From positions 11,767 through 75,766 of the forward strand of contig DATBHM010000065.1 in the NCBI GenBank assembly GCA_036557505.1: a stretch of 64,000 bases of DNA. Reading direction: 5' to 3'. A model generated the notes under the pieces. It was not told where the DNA came from and did no database searches. It was given only the letters and a program-made list of their open reading frames with translations. The stretch is from DATBHM01 sp036557505 (GTDB lineage Bacteria > Actinomycetota > UBA4738 > JACQTL01). The position numbers and the translations under genes are program-made. Within the stretch, counting starts at the first letter, position 1. Each line of letters starts with the position of its first letter. Positions 25,641-33,828 of this stretch are shown in pieces.

Positions 25641-26630
25641 CTAGGACCGGCCGCGCCACGAGGCGAGCACGGCGGCCGCCCGGTCGCGCGACAGGCCGGC
25701 CTGGAGCTCTGGGGAGCCGCGTTCGGCGTCCCACGCCAGCGTGTCGCGTACCGTGTCGGCGACCGGACGGGGCTCGAAGCCGGCGGCGATCGCCCTGCCG
25801 GAGGACCGCTGCATGAACCCGGCGTTCTCCTCACCCGGCAGCCACAGCGGGAGGTCGCTCCACGGCTCGACCCCCTGTGCGAGCAGGAACTCCGGATCGG
25901 CCCACACGAGCTCGGCGTCCGAGCCGGCCACCTCGCGGCACGTCCGCAGGAGGTCCTCGAACGTGAGGCGATCCTCCGGGCCGTGCACGTTGAACACGCC
26001 GGTCAGGCGGCGTTCGACGGCGGACAGCATGAAGGCCGCCACGTCGCGGCCGTCCGCGAACTGCACCGGCTGGTCCCGCGGTCCCGGCGCGAGGACCTCC
26101 CCGCCATCCGCGATCCGGCGGGGCCAGTACGTGAACCGGTCGGTGTAGTCGAGGGGACCGACCATCAGCCCCCACCGCAGGATCAGCGCGCGATCCGGGA
26201 ACGCCGTCTCGACCTCCCGTTCGCACAGGACCTTCAGCGGGCCGTAGCTCTCCTCGGTGATCTCCTCGATCGCGGGGTCGTCGATGGTTCCGAGCGGACC
26301 CGATTCGTCCTGACCGGGCGTCCGGTCGTCGGAGTAGGCGGAGAGCGAGGAGACGAACACGTACCGTTCGGCCGCGTCCGACAGCCGTCGAGCCGACGCG
26401 CGCACCACCCGGGGGAAGTATCCGCTGGTGTCGACCACCGTCTCCCACTCGCGGCCGTCCAGGACGTCGAGGCCGCCGTCGCGGTCGCCGAGGATCTCCT
26501 CCGCGCCCTCGACCGCCCCCCGCCCCGTGGTGCCACGGTGGAACACCGTCACGTCGTGGCCGGTCGCCACCGCCATGTCCGCGAGGTGGCGGCCGACGAA
26601 CCGCGTCCCACCGATGAACAGGATCCGCAC
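25641..26630 (-). CDS. NAD-dependent epimerase/reductase (extended SDR)
   Basis: 329 aa from GTG 26630, where the Rossmann motif FIGGTRFVGRHLAD begins two codons in. A TACATT -10 six nt before the GTG supports this start over the upstream ATG at 26663. Further features are VVDTSGYFPRVV, YVFVSSLSAYSD and EESYGPLKVLCEREVE with the catalytic-type Tyr-x3-Lys. The C-terminal region is substrate-specific. It resembles the atypical epimerase group of plant CSP41-like proteins rather than sugar epimerases of known pathways. Divergent from folE. Confidence 0.85.
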   Translation of the reverse strand: MRILFIGGTRFVGRHLADMAVATGHDVTVFHRGTTGRGAVEGAEEILGDRDGGLDVLDGREWETVVDTSGYFPRVVRASARRLSDAAERYVFVSSLSAYSDDRTPGQDESGPLGTIDDPAIEEITEESYGPLKVLCEREVETAFPDRALILRWGLMVGPLDYTDRFTYWPRRIADGGEVLAPGPRDQPVQFADGRDVAAFMLSAVERRLTGVFNVHGPEDRLTFEDLLRTCREVAGSDAELVWADPEFLLAQGVEPWSDLPLWLPGEENAGFMQRSSGRAIAAGFEPRPVADTVRDTLAWDAERGSPELQAGLSRDRAAAVLASWRGRS

Positions 26631-26636
26631 GGCCCC

Positions 26637-26642
26637 AATGTA
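26637..26642 (-). promoter_or_regulatory. Leaderless -10 hexamer (TACATT) of the epimerase gene
   Basis: TACATT on the minus strand ends 6 nt upstream of GTG 26630. It decides the start codon in favour of 26630. Confidence 0.5.
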
Positions 26643-26759
26643 GTCGGCCGGATCCGGGTACATCTGCCGGAGGCCGCCGGGCGTACCCCCTTCGACCCCC
26701 CGTGCCGCCGGCGACGAGGGAATGCCCCGCGCGCCGGCCCGGTTCAACGAGGAGCAGCC

Positions 26760-27422
26760 ATGATCGAACCCAACGACCTCGCGACGGACGACGACGCGGC
26801 GCGCGCCCTGGCCGGGGTGCGGCTCCGCGCCGTGGAACGGGTCCTCCACGACGGCGACGGCGTCCGCAACGTCGCCGCCGAACAGGCTGTGCGCGACCTC
26901 CTGGTCGCCCTCGGCGAGGACCCCGACCGGCCCGGCCTCCGCGAGACGCCGCGTCGGGTCGCCGCCGCGATGACAGAGCTGCTGTCGCCGGTGGGGTTCA
27001 CCCCGACGACGTTCCCGAACGACGAGGGCTACGACCAGCTGATCATGGCCCGCGACATCGAGTTCTCTTCGCTCTGCGAGCACCACCTGCTGCCGTTCAC
27101 CGGCGTCGCCCACGTGGGCTACATCCCGGGCAAGCGGATCGTCGGGCTGTCGAAGCTCGCCCGGGTGGTCGAGATGTTCTCGCGGGATCTCCAGGTCCAG
27201 GAGCGGCTGACCGGCCAGATCGCCTCGTGGCTCGACGAGCACCTCGAGCCGGTCGGCGTCGGCGTCGTCCTCGAGGCCGAACACTCGTGCATGGCGCTCC
27301 GCGGCGTCCGCAAGCCGGGGTCGCGCACGATCACGTCGGCGCTGCGCGGCGCGGTCCGCGACGACGCCCGGACCCGGCAGGAGTTCCTGTCGCTCGCGAC
27401 GCGGCACACCGAGGAGCGCTAG
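26760..27422 (+). CDS. folE: GTP cyclohydrolase I
   Basis: 220 aa from ATG 26760, with GAGGAG upstream. It converts GTP to 7,8-dihydroneopterin triphosphate, the entry to folate, BH4 and related pterins. Conserved motifs: GEDPDRPGLRETPRRVAAAM, EFSSLCEHHLLPF (zinc Cys106 and His pair), GYIPGKRIVGLSKLARVVEMF, VQERLTGQIA and EAEHSCMALRGVRKPGS (zinc Cys177). Full length and intact. First gene of the pterin operon, with no folP/folB/folK nearby. Its partner genes suggest supply to a biopterin-like product rather than only folate. Confidence 0.96.
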   Translation: MIEPNDLATDDDAARALAGVRLRAVERVLHDGDGVRNVAAEQAVRDLLVALGEDPDRPGLRETPRRVAAAMTELLSPVGFTPTTFPNDEGYDQLIMARDIEFSSLCEHHLLPFTGVAHVGYIPGKRIVGLSKLARVVEMFSRDLQVQERLTGQIASWLDEHLEPVGVGVVLEAEHSCMALRGVRKPGSRTITSALRGAVRDDARTRQEFLSLATRHTEER

Positions 27423-27432
27423 CGTTCCGGCC

Positions 27433-27855
27433 ATGCCGGTCGTGGTGACCCGTCGCGAGACGTTCACCGCCGGGCACCGCCTGTTCCGCCCGGAATGGTC
27501 CGACGAACGCAACCTCGAGGTGTTCGGCCGGTGCAGCAACCCGTCGGGACACGGGCACAACTACGTGCTCGAGGTCGGCGTGCGGGGAGAGGTCGATCCC
27601 GAGACCGGCTACGTGATCGACCTCGGCGAGCTGTCCCGGATCCTGCATGAGGCGGTGCTCGACGACATCGACCACCGGAACCTCAACACCGACGTGCACT
27701 GGCTGGCCGGACGCATCCCGACCACCGAGACCCTCGTTGACGCCATCTGGGAGCGCCTCGACGAGCGCATCCCCGGCGGCAGGCTGTGCAGGGTCGCGGT
27801 CCGGGAGACCGAGAAGAACGCCGCCGAGCGGACCCGCGACGGGGCGGGCGGGTGA
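27433..27855 (+). CDS. 6-pyruvoyl-tetrahydropterin synthase, CX5HGH (biopterin) type
   Basis: 140 aa. Zinc ligands are His15 (TAGHRL) and His40/His42 in GRCSNPSGHGHNY; the catalytic Cys34 is spaced CX5HGH. Eukaryotic BH4-type PTPS has this spacing, whereas queuosine QueD enzymes have CX3HGH. DIDHRNLNTD, PTTETLV and RETEKNAAE complete the active site. It should convert dihydroneopterin triphosphate to 6-pyruvoyl-tetrahydropterin. It starts 10 nt after folE, and its TGA overlaps the next GTG. No queC, queE or queF is present in the window. Confidence 0.9.
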   Translation: MPVVVTRRETFTAGHRLFRPEWSDERNLEVFGRCSNPSGHGHNYVLEVGVRGEVDPETGYVIDLGELSRILHEAVLDDIDHRNLNTDVHWLAGRIPTTETLVDAIWERLDERIPGGRLCRVAVRETEKNAAERTRDGAGG

Positions 27856-28619
27856 CGCAGGCGCCGCCGGAGCTCGTCCGCCGATACGGCCCCGCCGACC
27901 TCTCGGCGTTCACGCCCGAGGAGCGCGACCGGTTCCTGCGACCACTCGAAGGCGCCCCCTGGGAATCGGTCGGGCCGGCCGTGGGATGGGAGCTGCTGTA
28001 CCGGCTCGAACCGGAGCTCTACGACCGGCTCGTCGCGGGGGAACGCCTGCACCCCGGGGTCCTGGCCTGGCTCCCCGAACGGATCGGACGCGCCGTCGAG
28101 GTGGGCGCGGGGACGGGCCGGCTGACGATCGACCTCGCCCCTCGCTGCGACCGACTGCTCGCCATCGAGCCCGCCGCCCCCATGCGGTCGATCCTCGGGG
28201 ACCGGCTGCGCGACCGGGCCCTCGACGGCCGCGTCGAGGTCGCGGACGGGTTCTTCGAACGGCTGCCGGCCGGCGACGGCGAGGCGGATCTCGTGATCGC
28301 GTGCTCGTCGTTCACGACGGCGACGGGGCACGGTTCGTCGAGCGGCCTCGACGAGATGCTGCGCGTGTGCCGTCCCGGCGGGCTGGTGGTCGTGGTGTGG
28401 GCGGACGACCCAGCCTGGCTCGTGGCGCGGGGGTTCCAGCACGTGGTGTTCCCCGGGGAGATGGCCGTCGAGTTCCGCGACGCCGACGAGGCCGTCGAGC
28501 TGGCGCACGTGTTCGCTCCCGGAGCCGTGGCGTGGATCGAGCGGACCGGCTCCCGCCGTGTGCCCTACGACGTGCTCGGGACGAACCCACCCCGCGAGCT
28601 GTGCTGGCGCCGGCGATGA
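27852..28619 (+). CDS. Class I SAM-dependent methyltransferase of the pterin operon
   Basis: 255 aa from GTG 27852 (GTGA overlap with the PTPS stop). A helical N-terminal region (~1-75) precedes the Rossmann fold: VEVGAGTGRLTIDLAPRC (motif I), LLAIEPAAPM (acidic ribose-binding residue), GEADLVIACSSF and MLRVCRPGGLVVVVWADD. The acceptor is unknown; from its place between PTPS and a glycosyltransferase it may methylate a pterin or its side chain or sugar (inference). Confidence 0.85.
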   Translation: MTQAPPELVRRYGPADLSAFTPEERDRFLRPLEGAPWESVGPAVGWELLYRLEPELYDRLVAGERLHPGVLAWLPERIGRAVEVGAGTGRLTIDLAPRCDRLLAIEPAAPMRSILGDRLRDRALDGRVEVADGFFERLPAGDGEADLVIACSSFTTATGHGSSSGLDEMLRVCRPGGLVVVVWADDPAWLVARGFQHVVFPGEMAVEFRDADEAVELAHVFAPGAVAWIERTGSRRVPYDVLGTNPPRELCWRRR

Positions 28620-29695
28620 GGATCGCCGTGCTGGCGCCCCTGGTGTCGCCCATCGCCGAGCCACACATGGGCGGCTCCCAGGCGCTGCTCGCCGATCTGG
28701 CGATGGCGCTGGCCGGGCGGGGGCACGACGTCCGGGTGTACGCGGCCCGGGGGTCGCGAATCGACGGTGTGGACGTGGTGGACACCGGCGTCGACCCCGG
28801 GTCGTTGCGAGCCACCGTGTTCCGTGCGGGCGGGGCCCCCTCCGACCGGCGGGCCCACGCCGCCGCGGCGGCCGCATTCGACACGGCCGCGCGGATGATC
28901 GGGAGCGACCGGCCCGAGGTGGTCCACGCGCACGCCTTCGACGCGCCGGCCGTGGCCGCAGTCGCCGCGCTCCGCGTCCCGACGATCCAGGTGCTGCACC
29001 TCCCGCCGGTGGACGACGTGGCGGCAGCGGTCCGCCAGGTGGACCGCGGCGACGTCCGCGTGGTGACCGTCTCGCGGGCCATGCGCCACGCCTGGGCCGG
29101 ACAGGGGATCGCCGCGGGGGTGATCCGCCCCGGCGTCCCCGTGGAACGGATTCCGTGGCGGGCCGAGCCCGGCGGAGGGGTGCTGTTCGCCGGCCGGCTC
29201 ACCCCGGAGAAGGGCGCCCTCGACGCGATCGCCATCGCCGCCGGGGCCGGAGTTCCCCTCACGATCGTCGGCCAGCCCTACGACGACGACCACGCGGCCG
29301 AGGTCGGCGCGCGGGCGAGGGCGGCCGGCGTCGACCTGCGCCCGCCGGTTCCACGGGTCCGGCTGTGGGAGCTCATGGCGAGCGCCACCGCCGTGCTCTG
29401 CCCGATCCGGTGGGAGGAGCCGTTCGGCCTCGTCGCCGCGGAGGCCCAGGCGGCCGGGACGCCGGTGGTCGGCTACCGACGCGGAGCGCTTCCGGAGGTC
29501 GTCGACGAGGGGATCACCGGCGTGCTCGTCGGCGAGGGCGACGTCGACGCCGCTGTCGCGGGTGTCCGCATCGCGTCCGGGATGGACCGGGGTGCGATCC
29601 GCCGCCACGCCGATCGGTCGCTCGGCCTCGATGCCTCGGTCGAGCGGTTCGAGGAGCTCTCGTCGGAGCTCGTCGGCGAGCGGGCGCCGCGATGA
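28616..29695 (+). CDS. GT4-family glycosyltransferase of the pterin operon
   Basis: 359 aa from ATG 28616 (ATGA overlap). GT-B fold: N-terminal VLAPLVSPIAEPHMGGSQAL and LADLAMALAGRGHDVRVYA. The C-terminal donor domain has GGVLFAGRLTPEKGALDAI, TIVGQPYDDDHA and the E-x7-E region RWEEPFGLVAAEAQAAGTPV followed by RRGALPEVVDEGITGVLVGEG. GT4 enzymes are retaining and use nucleotide sugars. In this operon it is the natural candidate to glycosylate a pterin, as known for pteridine glycosides of cyanobacteria and Chlorobium; donor and acceptor are inferred. Confidence 0.9.
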   Translation: MRIAVLAPLVSPIAEPHMGGSQALLADLAMALAGRGHDVRVYAARGSRIDGVDVVDTGVDPGSLRATVFRAGGAPSDRRAHAAAAAAFDTAARMIGSDRPEVVHAHAFDAPAVAAVAALRVPTIQVLHLPPVDDVAAAVRQVDRGDVRVVTVSRAMRHAWAGQGIAAGVIRPGVPVERIPWRAEPGGGVLFAGRLTPEKGALDAIAIAAGAGVPLTIVGQPYDDDHAAEVGARARAAGVDLRPPVPRVRLWELMASATAVLCPIRWEEPFGLVAAEAQAAGTPVVGYRRGALPEVVDEGITGVLVGEGDVDAAVAGVRIASGMDRGAIRRHADRSLGLDASVERFEELSSELVGERAPR

Positions 29696-30393
29696 GGTTC
29701 GAGGGGGAGGTGGCCGTCGTGACGGGGGCCAGCCGGGGCATCGGGCGGGCCACCGCCGCCCGTCTGGCCGCCGAGGGCGCGACGGTGGTCGCCGCTGCCC
29801 GGAACGGCGAACGGCTGGACGGGCTCGCTGCGGAGGCCGGCGGGGCGATCACCCCCGTCGCGTGCGACGTCGCGATCCCGCCCGACGTGGACCGGCTGTT
29901 CGGCGTGGCGGGGGACGTGGGGGGCTGTTCGATCCTGGTGGCGGCCGCCGGCGTCCTGTTCAAGGGCCTGATCGACGAGACGACGGACGAGGGGTGGAAC
30001 CGAACGATCGCCGTGAACCTCACGGGGTCGTTCCTGTGCTCGAGGGCGGCGTTCGGGCAGATGCGAGGCCGGGGCCGGGGGCGGATCGTGCTGCTCTCGT
30101 CGCTCTCCGGCGTGTACGCGACCGAGAAGTTCCCCGGGCTCCTGGCCTACAACGCGTCCAAACACGGGGTCGTGGGGCTCATGGAGGGACTTGCCGTCGA
30201 GGGCCGCGAGCGCGGGATCTCGGCCATCTCCCTCAGCCCGGGGGCCGTGGACACCGAGATGCTCCGCGAGGCGAACCCCGACCTCCGCGCGGGTCTCACG
30301 CCGGCCGACGTGGCCGGGCTGATCGCGGACCTCCTGGACGGGCCGATCGAGGCGATGAGCGGCGCGAACGTGCCCCTGTTCTCGAATCGCTGA
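29692..30393 (+). CDS. Classical SDR, candidate sepiapterin-reductase-like enzyme
   Basis: 233 aa from ATG 29692 (ATGA overlap). NAD(P)-binding TGASRGIGRATA, Ser in VLLSSLSGVYA, catalytic Tyr153 and Lys157 in AYNASKHG, and the SLSPGAVDTEM loop. The usual NNAG motif reads VAAAG. Position as last gene of folE-PTPS-MT-GT4-SDR fits the keto-reductase that finishes BH4 from 6-pyruvoyl-tetrahydropterin. Its sequence alone is a generic SDR, so the substrate is inferred from context. Confidence 0.88.
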   Translation: MRFEGEVAVVTGASRGIGRATAARLAAEGATVVAAARNGERLDGLAAEAGGAITPVACDVAIPPDVDRLFGVAGDVGGCSILVAAAGVLFKGLIDETTDEGWNRTIAVNLTGSFLCSRAAFGQMRGRGRGRIVLLSSLSGVYATEKFPGLLAYNASKHGVVGLMEGLAVEGRERGISAISLSPGAVDTEMLREANPDLRAGLTPADVAGLIADLLDGPIEAMSGANVPLFSNR

Positions 30394-30407
30394 CACGAAC
30401 GCCCCCC

Positions 30408-30432
30408 GGGACCGGCAGGTTTGACCGGTCCC
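30408..30432 (+). terminator. Perfect hairpin after the pterin operon
   Basis: GGGACCGG and CCGGTCCC form an 8-bp stem with a 9-nt loop, 15 nt past the SDR stop. There is no T tract, so it may be a high-GC terminator or processing stem. Confidence 0.45.
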
Positions 30433-30454
30433 GAGGACCGGGAAAGGCTCAAGC

Positions 30455-31213
30455 ATGCCCGGGGCAGGGGTCCAGCCGATGGCGTTCGCCCCGATGCGGC
30501 CGCGTGACGCGTCGGGATCGAGGCGAGGCTCGCCGGGCTCGGCGACGGTGCGCCGCACCGTCGTCCTGAACCGTCCCCCCATCCTGCCGCCGCGGTGGGC
30601 GAGCAACAGCGCCGCCGTCACGAGGGCCGGGACGGCGGTCGCCGCAGCCAGGGCGGGACGGCGGCGGGCGAGGCGTGCCGCGGCGGCCATGCTCGCGATC
30701 GGCGTGGTCGTGGCGGGCGCGCGCGTGGTCCTCGCCCAGGTCGCGTTCGGCGCGCAGCGGATCGCGACCGGAGCCCGGGTCGCCGCCCCCGCGTTCGTCC
30801 CCGCGGGATTCCTCGATGCGCTCGTGTCGCGGGCCGTCGAGGGCACGTCCACCTCGGGTGTGCCCGCCCGGAGCCTGCCCGATCCGTGCGCCGACGTCGT
30901 CCACTCGGCGATTCGTTCGCTCATCGCGTGCGAGGCCACCCTGTGGAACGTCCCTGGTGGCGCTGCGAGGGCGCTCGCCGTGGCCCGATGCGAGTCGCGG
31001 TTCGAGACGGCGGCGTTCAACCCTTCCGGCTGCGACGGCGCGGGATGCCTGGGGGTGTTCCAGCAGAGCCTGCAGTACTGGCGGATGCGGGCGGCCGAGT
31101 ACGGCTATCCGGGGCGGCCGGCGACCGACCCTCGGGCCAACGTCGTCGTGAGCATGCGGATGGCCGCCGACCGGGGAACCTGGGCCCTGGACTGGCCGGT
31201 CTGCGGGCGCTGA
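30455..31213 (+). CDS. Membrane-anchored lysozyme-like (transglycosylase-fold) protein
   Basis: 252 aa from ATG 30455, with GGGAAAGG upstream. A basic N-terminal region is followed by a hydrophobic segment (MLAIGVVVAGARVVLAQVAF). The C-terminal ~90 residues (ARALAVARCESRFETAAFNP, GCDGAGCLGVFQQSLQYW) have the fold signature of lytic transglycosylases, with the catalytic-type Glu in CESRF and a paired Cys. Probably a cell-wall-acting or resuscitation-type protein. Confidence 0.75.
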   Translation: MPGAGVQPMAFAPMRPRDASGSRRGSPGSATVRRTVVLNRPPILPPRWASNSAAVTRAGTAVAAARAGRRRARRAAAAMLAIGVVVAGARVVLAQVAFGAQRIATGARVAAPAFVPAGFLDALVSRAVEGTSTSGVPARSLPDPCADVVHSAIRSLIACEATLWNVPGGAARALAVARCESRFETAAFNPSGCDGAGCLGVFQQSLQYWRMRAAEYGYPGRPATDPRANVVVSMRMAADRGTWALDWPVCGR

Positions 31214-31268
31214 GACGCCCGCGGCAGCGGAGAACGTAGGCGGAGCCGGACCGGGCCGGAGGGGCCGG

Positions 31269-32057
31269 TCAGGACATCACGTCGGCGTCGACGTCCTGGT
31301 CGACGGCCGGTGAGGAGACACCCAGGGGCGACGATTCGACGGGCGAGCCGGCGGACATCGGGTGCCCGGACGGTTCCGGCTCCGAGCCGCGCTCGTCGGA
31401 GGGGAACGCGGGGGCGGCGGTCGCGATGCGCTCGACCGCGCCGCGCAGCTCGACCAGCACCATGTCGCGGAACTCGAGGGCCTCGGCCGTACGGCGGTCG
31501 GCGTCCGAACGAGCTTGGGCTGCGGCCTCCTCGGCACCGGCCCTGACCCGCCCGGCCTCCTCGCGGGCTTCGGCCACGACCTTCGCGGCCTCGGCGTTCG
31601 CCGCCGACACGGCCTTGTCCGCCTCGACCGCGGCGTTCCGGGCGGCCTCGACGTGTCCGGCCACGCTCTTCTCTGCGTCCGTCCGCGCGGCGACGACCGT
31701 TCGGTCCGCCTCCTTGCGCGCCTCGTCGAGGACCCGGTCGGCCTCCTGCCTCGCGTCCGCGACCAGCTTGGTGGACTCCTGCTCGGCCTCCTGGCGGAGC
31801 TGGTTGGCGTGGTCCTCGGCTTCCCGCAGGACGTCGGCCATACGCGCGGCGAGATCGCTCATGCCCTCGGGCCCGGCCGTGGGCACGGTCGCGCGCCGGA
31901 GCTCGCCGATCTGGGAGCGCAGGGTCGCGAAGGTGCCGGCCAGGTGTCCGAGGTAGTCGTGCACCTCGTCGGGCGAGTACCCGTCGGGCACGACCGAGAA
32001 GCGACGCCGCCGGATCTCGTCCGCCAGCGCCCAGTCGGCCGGGGCGAGATTGGTCAT
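31269..32057 (-). CDS. DivIVA-family coiled-coil protein
   Basis: 262 aa from ATG 32057; an in-frame GTG at 32093 is an alternative, and neither has a clear SD. The N-terminal APADWALADEIRRRRFSVVP, DGYSPDEVHDYLG is a DivIVA lipid-binding-like opening. It is followed by a ~150-residue Ala/Glu/Lys heptad coiled coil (repeated EA, VADARQEADRV-type units) and a disordered acidic C-terminus. Proteins of this type mark poles or septa or act as scaffolds. The gene converges on the transglycosylase gene, with a GACCGG/CCGGTC stem in the gap. Confidence 0.8.
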   Translation of the reverse strand: MTNLAPADWALADEIRRRRFSVVPDGYSPDEVHDYLGHLAGTFATLRSQIGELRRATVPTAGPEGMSDLAARMADVLREAEDHANQLRQEAEQESTKLVADARQEADRVLDEARKEADRTVVAARTDAEKSVAGHVEAARNAAVEADKAVSAANAEAAKVVAEAREEAGRVRAGAEEAAAQARSDADRRTAEALEFRDMVLVELRGAVERIATAAPAFPSDERGSEPEPSGHPMSAGSPVESSPLGVSSPAVDQDVDADVMS

Positions 32058-32100
32058 CGCGTCGGGCCGGTCGCCGTTCGTCTGCTCTTGCACGGCATAG

Positions 32101-33678
32101 TCATCGGCCGTTCTTCCCCAATGCTGAAATGTCTGAAGGGGAATTCCTGCGGGATCCCGGATGCCGCGTGCGGCCCGCCCCGGACGTGCCTGCGTGCCCG
32201 CGATGCCCCGTGCGATGGACGCGATGGATCCGATGGATCCGATGGTGGTGATGGGCCACGGGAGGCGCCGGGGGGAGGGGCGGGATCGGGTCGAGCAGGG
32301 CGGGCGGGGTCGGAGGCCGCGAGAAGTCGAACTCCTTCGACAGATCCCCGAGGATCGACGCGTTCTCACGGACGTCCGGCCGGGAGTCGGGCCGACCGTC
32401 GGTCGCGGGATCGATGCGCTGGCCACCGAGGAAGTCGTCCTCGATGAACTTCATGTAGGCGTCGAACGACAGGGTCTGGTGGTCGACCATCCCGGTTCGG
32501 GCGTAGGGGGAGATCAGGAGTCCGGGGACCCGGATCCCGTACCCGGCCCCGTCCACGACCGGGGGCGCCACGTGGTCGTAGAACCCGCCCCAGTCGTCCC
32601 ACGAGACGAAGATCGCCGACGACGACCAGTCGGGGCTCCGCATCACCGCGTTGACCATCCGCGTGACGTACGCCTCGCCGGTGCGGACCGACGCCGGGGG
32701 GTGCTCGCTGTTCCGCTGGTCCGGGACGATCCAGGATACGTTGGGGAGCTTCCCCGCCCTGGCCGCGGCGAGGAACGACCTCGTCGTCCGGATGTTGCCC
32801 AGCTGCCCGTCCTGGACCACGTCCTCGAACCTCGGGAGCGGGTTCCAGATCCCCGGCGTGCCGGCGGACTGGTGCTTCGTGAGGCAGAACATCTGGTCCC
32901 CGGGACAGTCCGGCGTCCCGCCGTTGCCCACGTAGTAGCGCCACGACACCTGGTGCGTGGAGAGCAGCCACGTGAGGTCGGTCCACGGGAACGCGCCCGG
33001 GGGAGGCGGGTTCCTCGGCCCGAGGCCGATATCCGTGTGGCAGCTGAGCGGATCGGTCGGGACCGCACACCGCGCCGACCAGCCCGAGACCATCCACAGG
33101 TGCGAGGGGAGGCTCCAGGAGGCCACCGGCTCGAACATGTGGTCCTGGAGTACGTAGTTCCTCGCGTACGACCAGTAGTTCGGGATCTCCCGCGCCGTGT
33201 GGTAGCCCATGACGTCCGGCACGGGGCCCGTCGAGGTGAGGCCGGTGCACCTGGGGTCATCGGGCGGGGCCGTCCTGCAGAACTCCTGCCGTCCGCTGAA
33301 CGCGCTCGGGACGAAGCCGTCCATCCTCCCGCGGTCGACGTCGTGCCGGGAGTCGGAGGCACTGTGCGGCCCGCCGTCGTTCACGAGGCTGGTGTCGTGG
33401 AAGGGCCGGACGCAGTGGCCGAGGGCCGGATCCGGGATGCAGACGGCGGGGCGGCCGTTGCTCATGGGGATGCCGTCGGCACCGGGGAAGGTGCCGAAGT
33501 AGGAGTCGAACGACCGGTTCTCCTGCATGATGACGATGACGTGCCGGATCTTGTGGATCCCGCCGGTCGGGGGCTGTTGGGTGGTGGCTCCGGGCGAGGC
33601 GTAGATCCAGTACGCGGCGACGAGTACCGCCAGCCCCCCCAGCGCCCCCGCACGCCGCCGCCACGAGCCGAGCGCCAT
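32101..33678 (-). CDS. Secreted phosphoesterase (phospholipase C / acid phosphatase family) with His-rich tail
   Basis: 525 aa from ATG 33678; two GTG codons just upstream are possible, but GAGG lies best for the ATG. An N-terminal hydrophobic segment (LGGLAVLVAAYWIYA) is an export signal. The phosphoesterase core has HVIVIMQENRSFDSYFGTF (metal/nucleophile region), EPVASWSLPSHLWMVSGWSA, YVTRMVNAVMRSPDWSS, IFVSWDDWGGFYDHVAPP and VPGLLISPYARTG. The last ~50 residues are basic and His-rich (HHHHRIHRIHRVHRTGHRGH). It probably hydrolyses phospholipid or phosphate esters outside the cell. Confidence 0.87.
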   Translation of the reverse strand: MALGSWRRRAGALGGLAVLVAAYWIYASPGATTQQPPTGGIHKIRHVIVIMQENRSFDSYFGTFPGADGIPMSNGRPAVCIPDPALGHCVRPFHDTSLVNDGGPHSASDSRHDVDRGRMDGFVPSAFSGRQEFCRTAPPDDPRCTGLTSTGPVPDVMGYHTAREIPNYWSYARNYVLQDHMFEPVASWSLPSHLWMVSGWSARCAVPTDPLSCHTDIGLGPRNPPPPGAFPWTDLTWLLSTHQVSWRYYVGNGGTPDCPGDQMFCLTKHQSAGTPGIWNPLPRFEDVVQDGQLGNIRTTRSFLAAARAGKLPNVSWIVPDQRNSEHPPASVRTGEAYVTRMVNAVMRSPDWSSSAIFVSWDDWGGFYDHVAPPVVDGAGYGIRVPGLLISPYARTGMVDHQTLSFDAYMKFIEDDFLGGQRIDPATDGRPDSRPDVRENASILGDLSKEFDFSRPPTPPALLDPIPPLPPAPPVAHHHHRIHRIHRVHRTGHRGHAGTSGAGRTRHPGSRRNSPSDISALGKNGR

Positions 33679-33828
33679 CACCACCTCAGGTTCGACGCGC
33701 GACCGTACCGGGTTCGTTCACGCGGTTTTGCCAGCACCACCGACCCGGCACCCCGCGAGTGTGAGGGCGCCACCCCGCGGGTACAAGGGGATTCCTCGTC
33801 ATTCCGCGTCCGAGGAAGGGATGTCGTC

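Noticed and set aside
31249..31270. GACCGG/CCGGTC stem between the transglycosylase and DivIVA genes as terminator
   Set aside because: Short stem without T tract that includes the DivIVA stop; too weak to list as a terminator.
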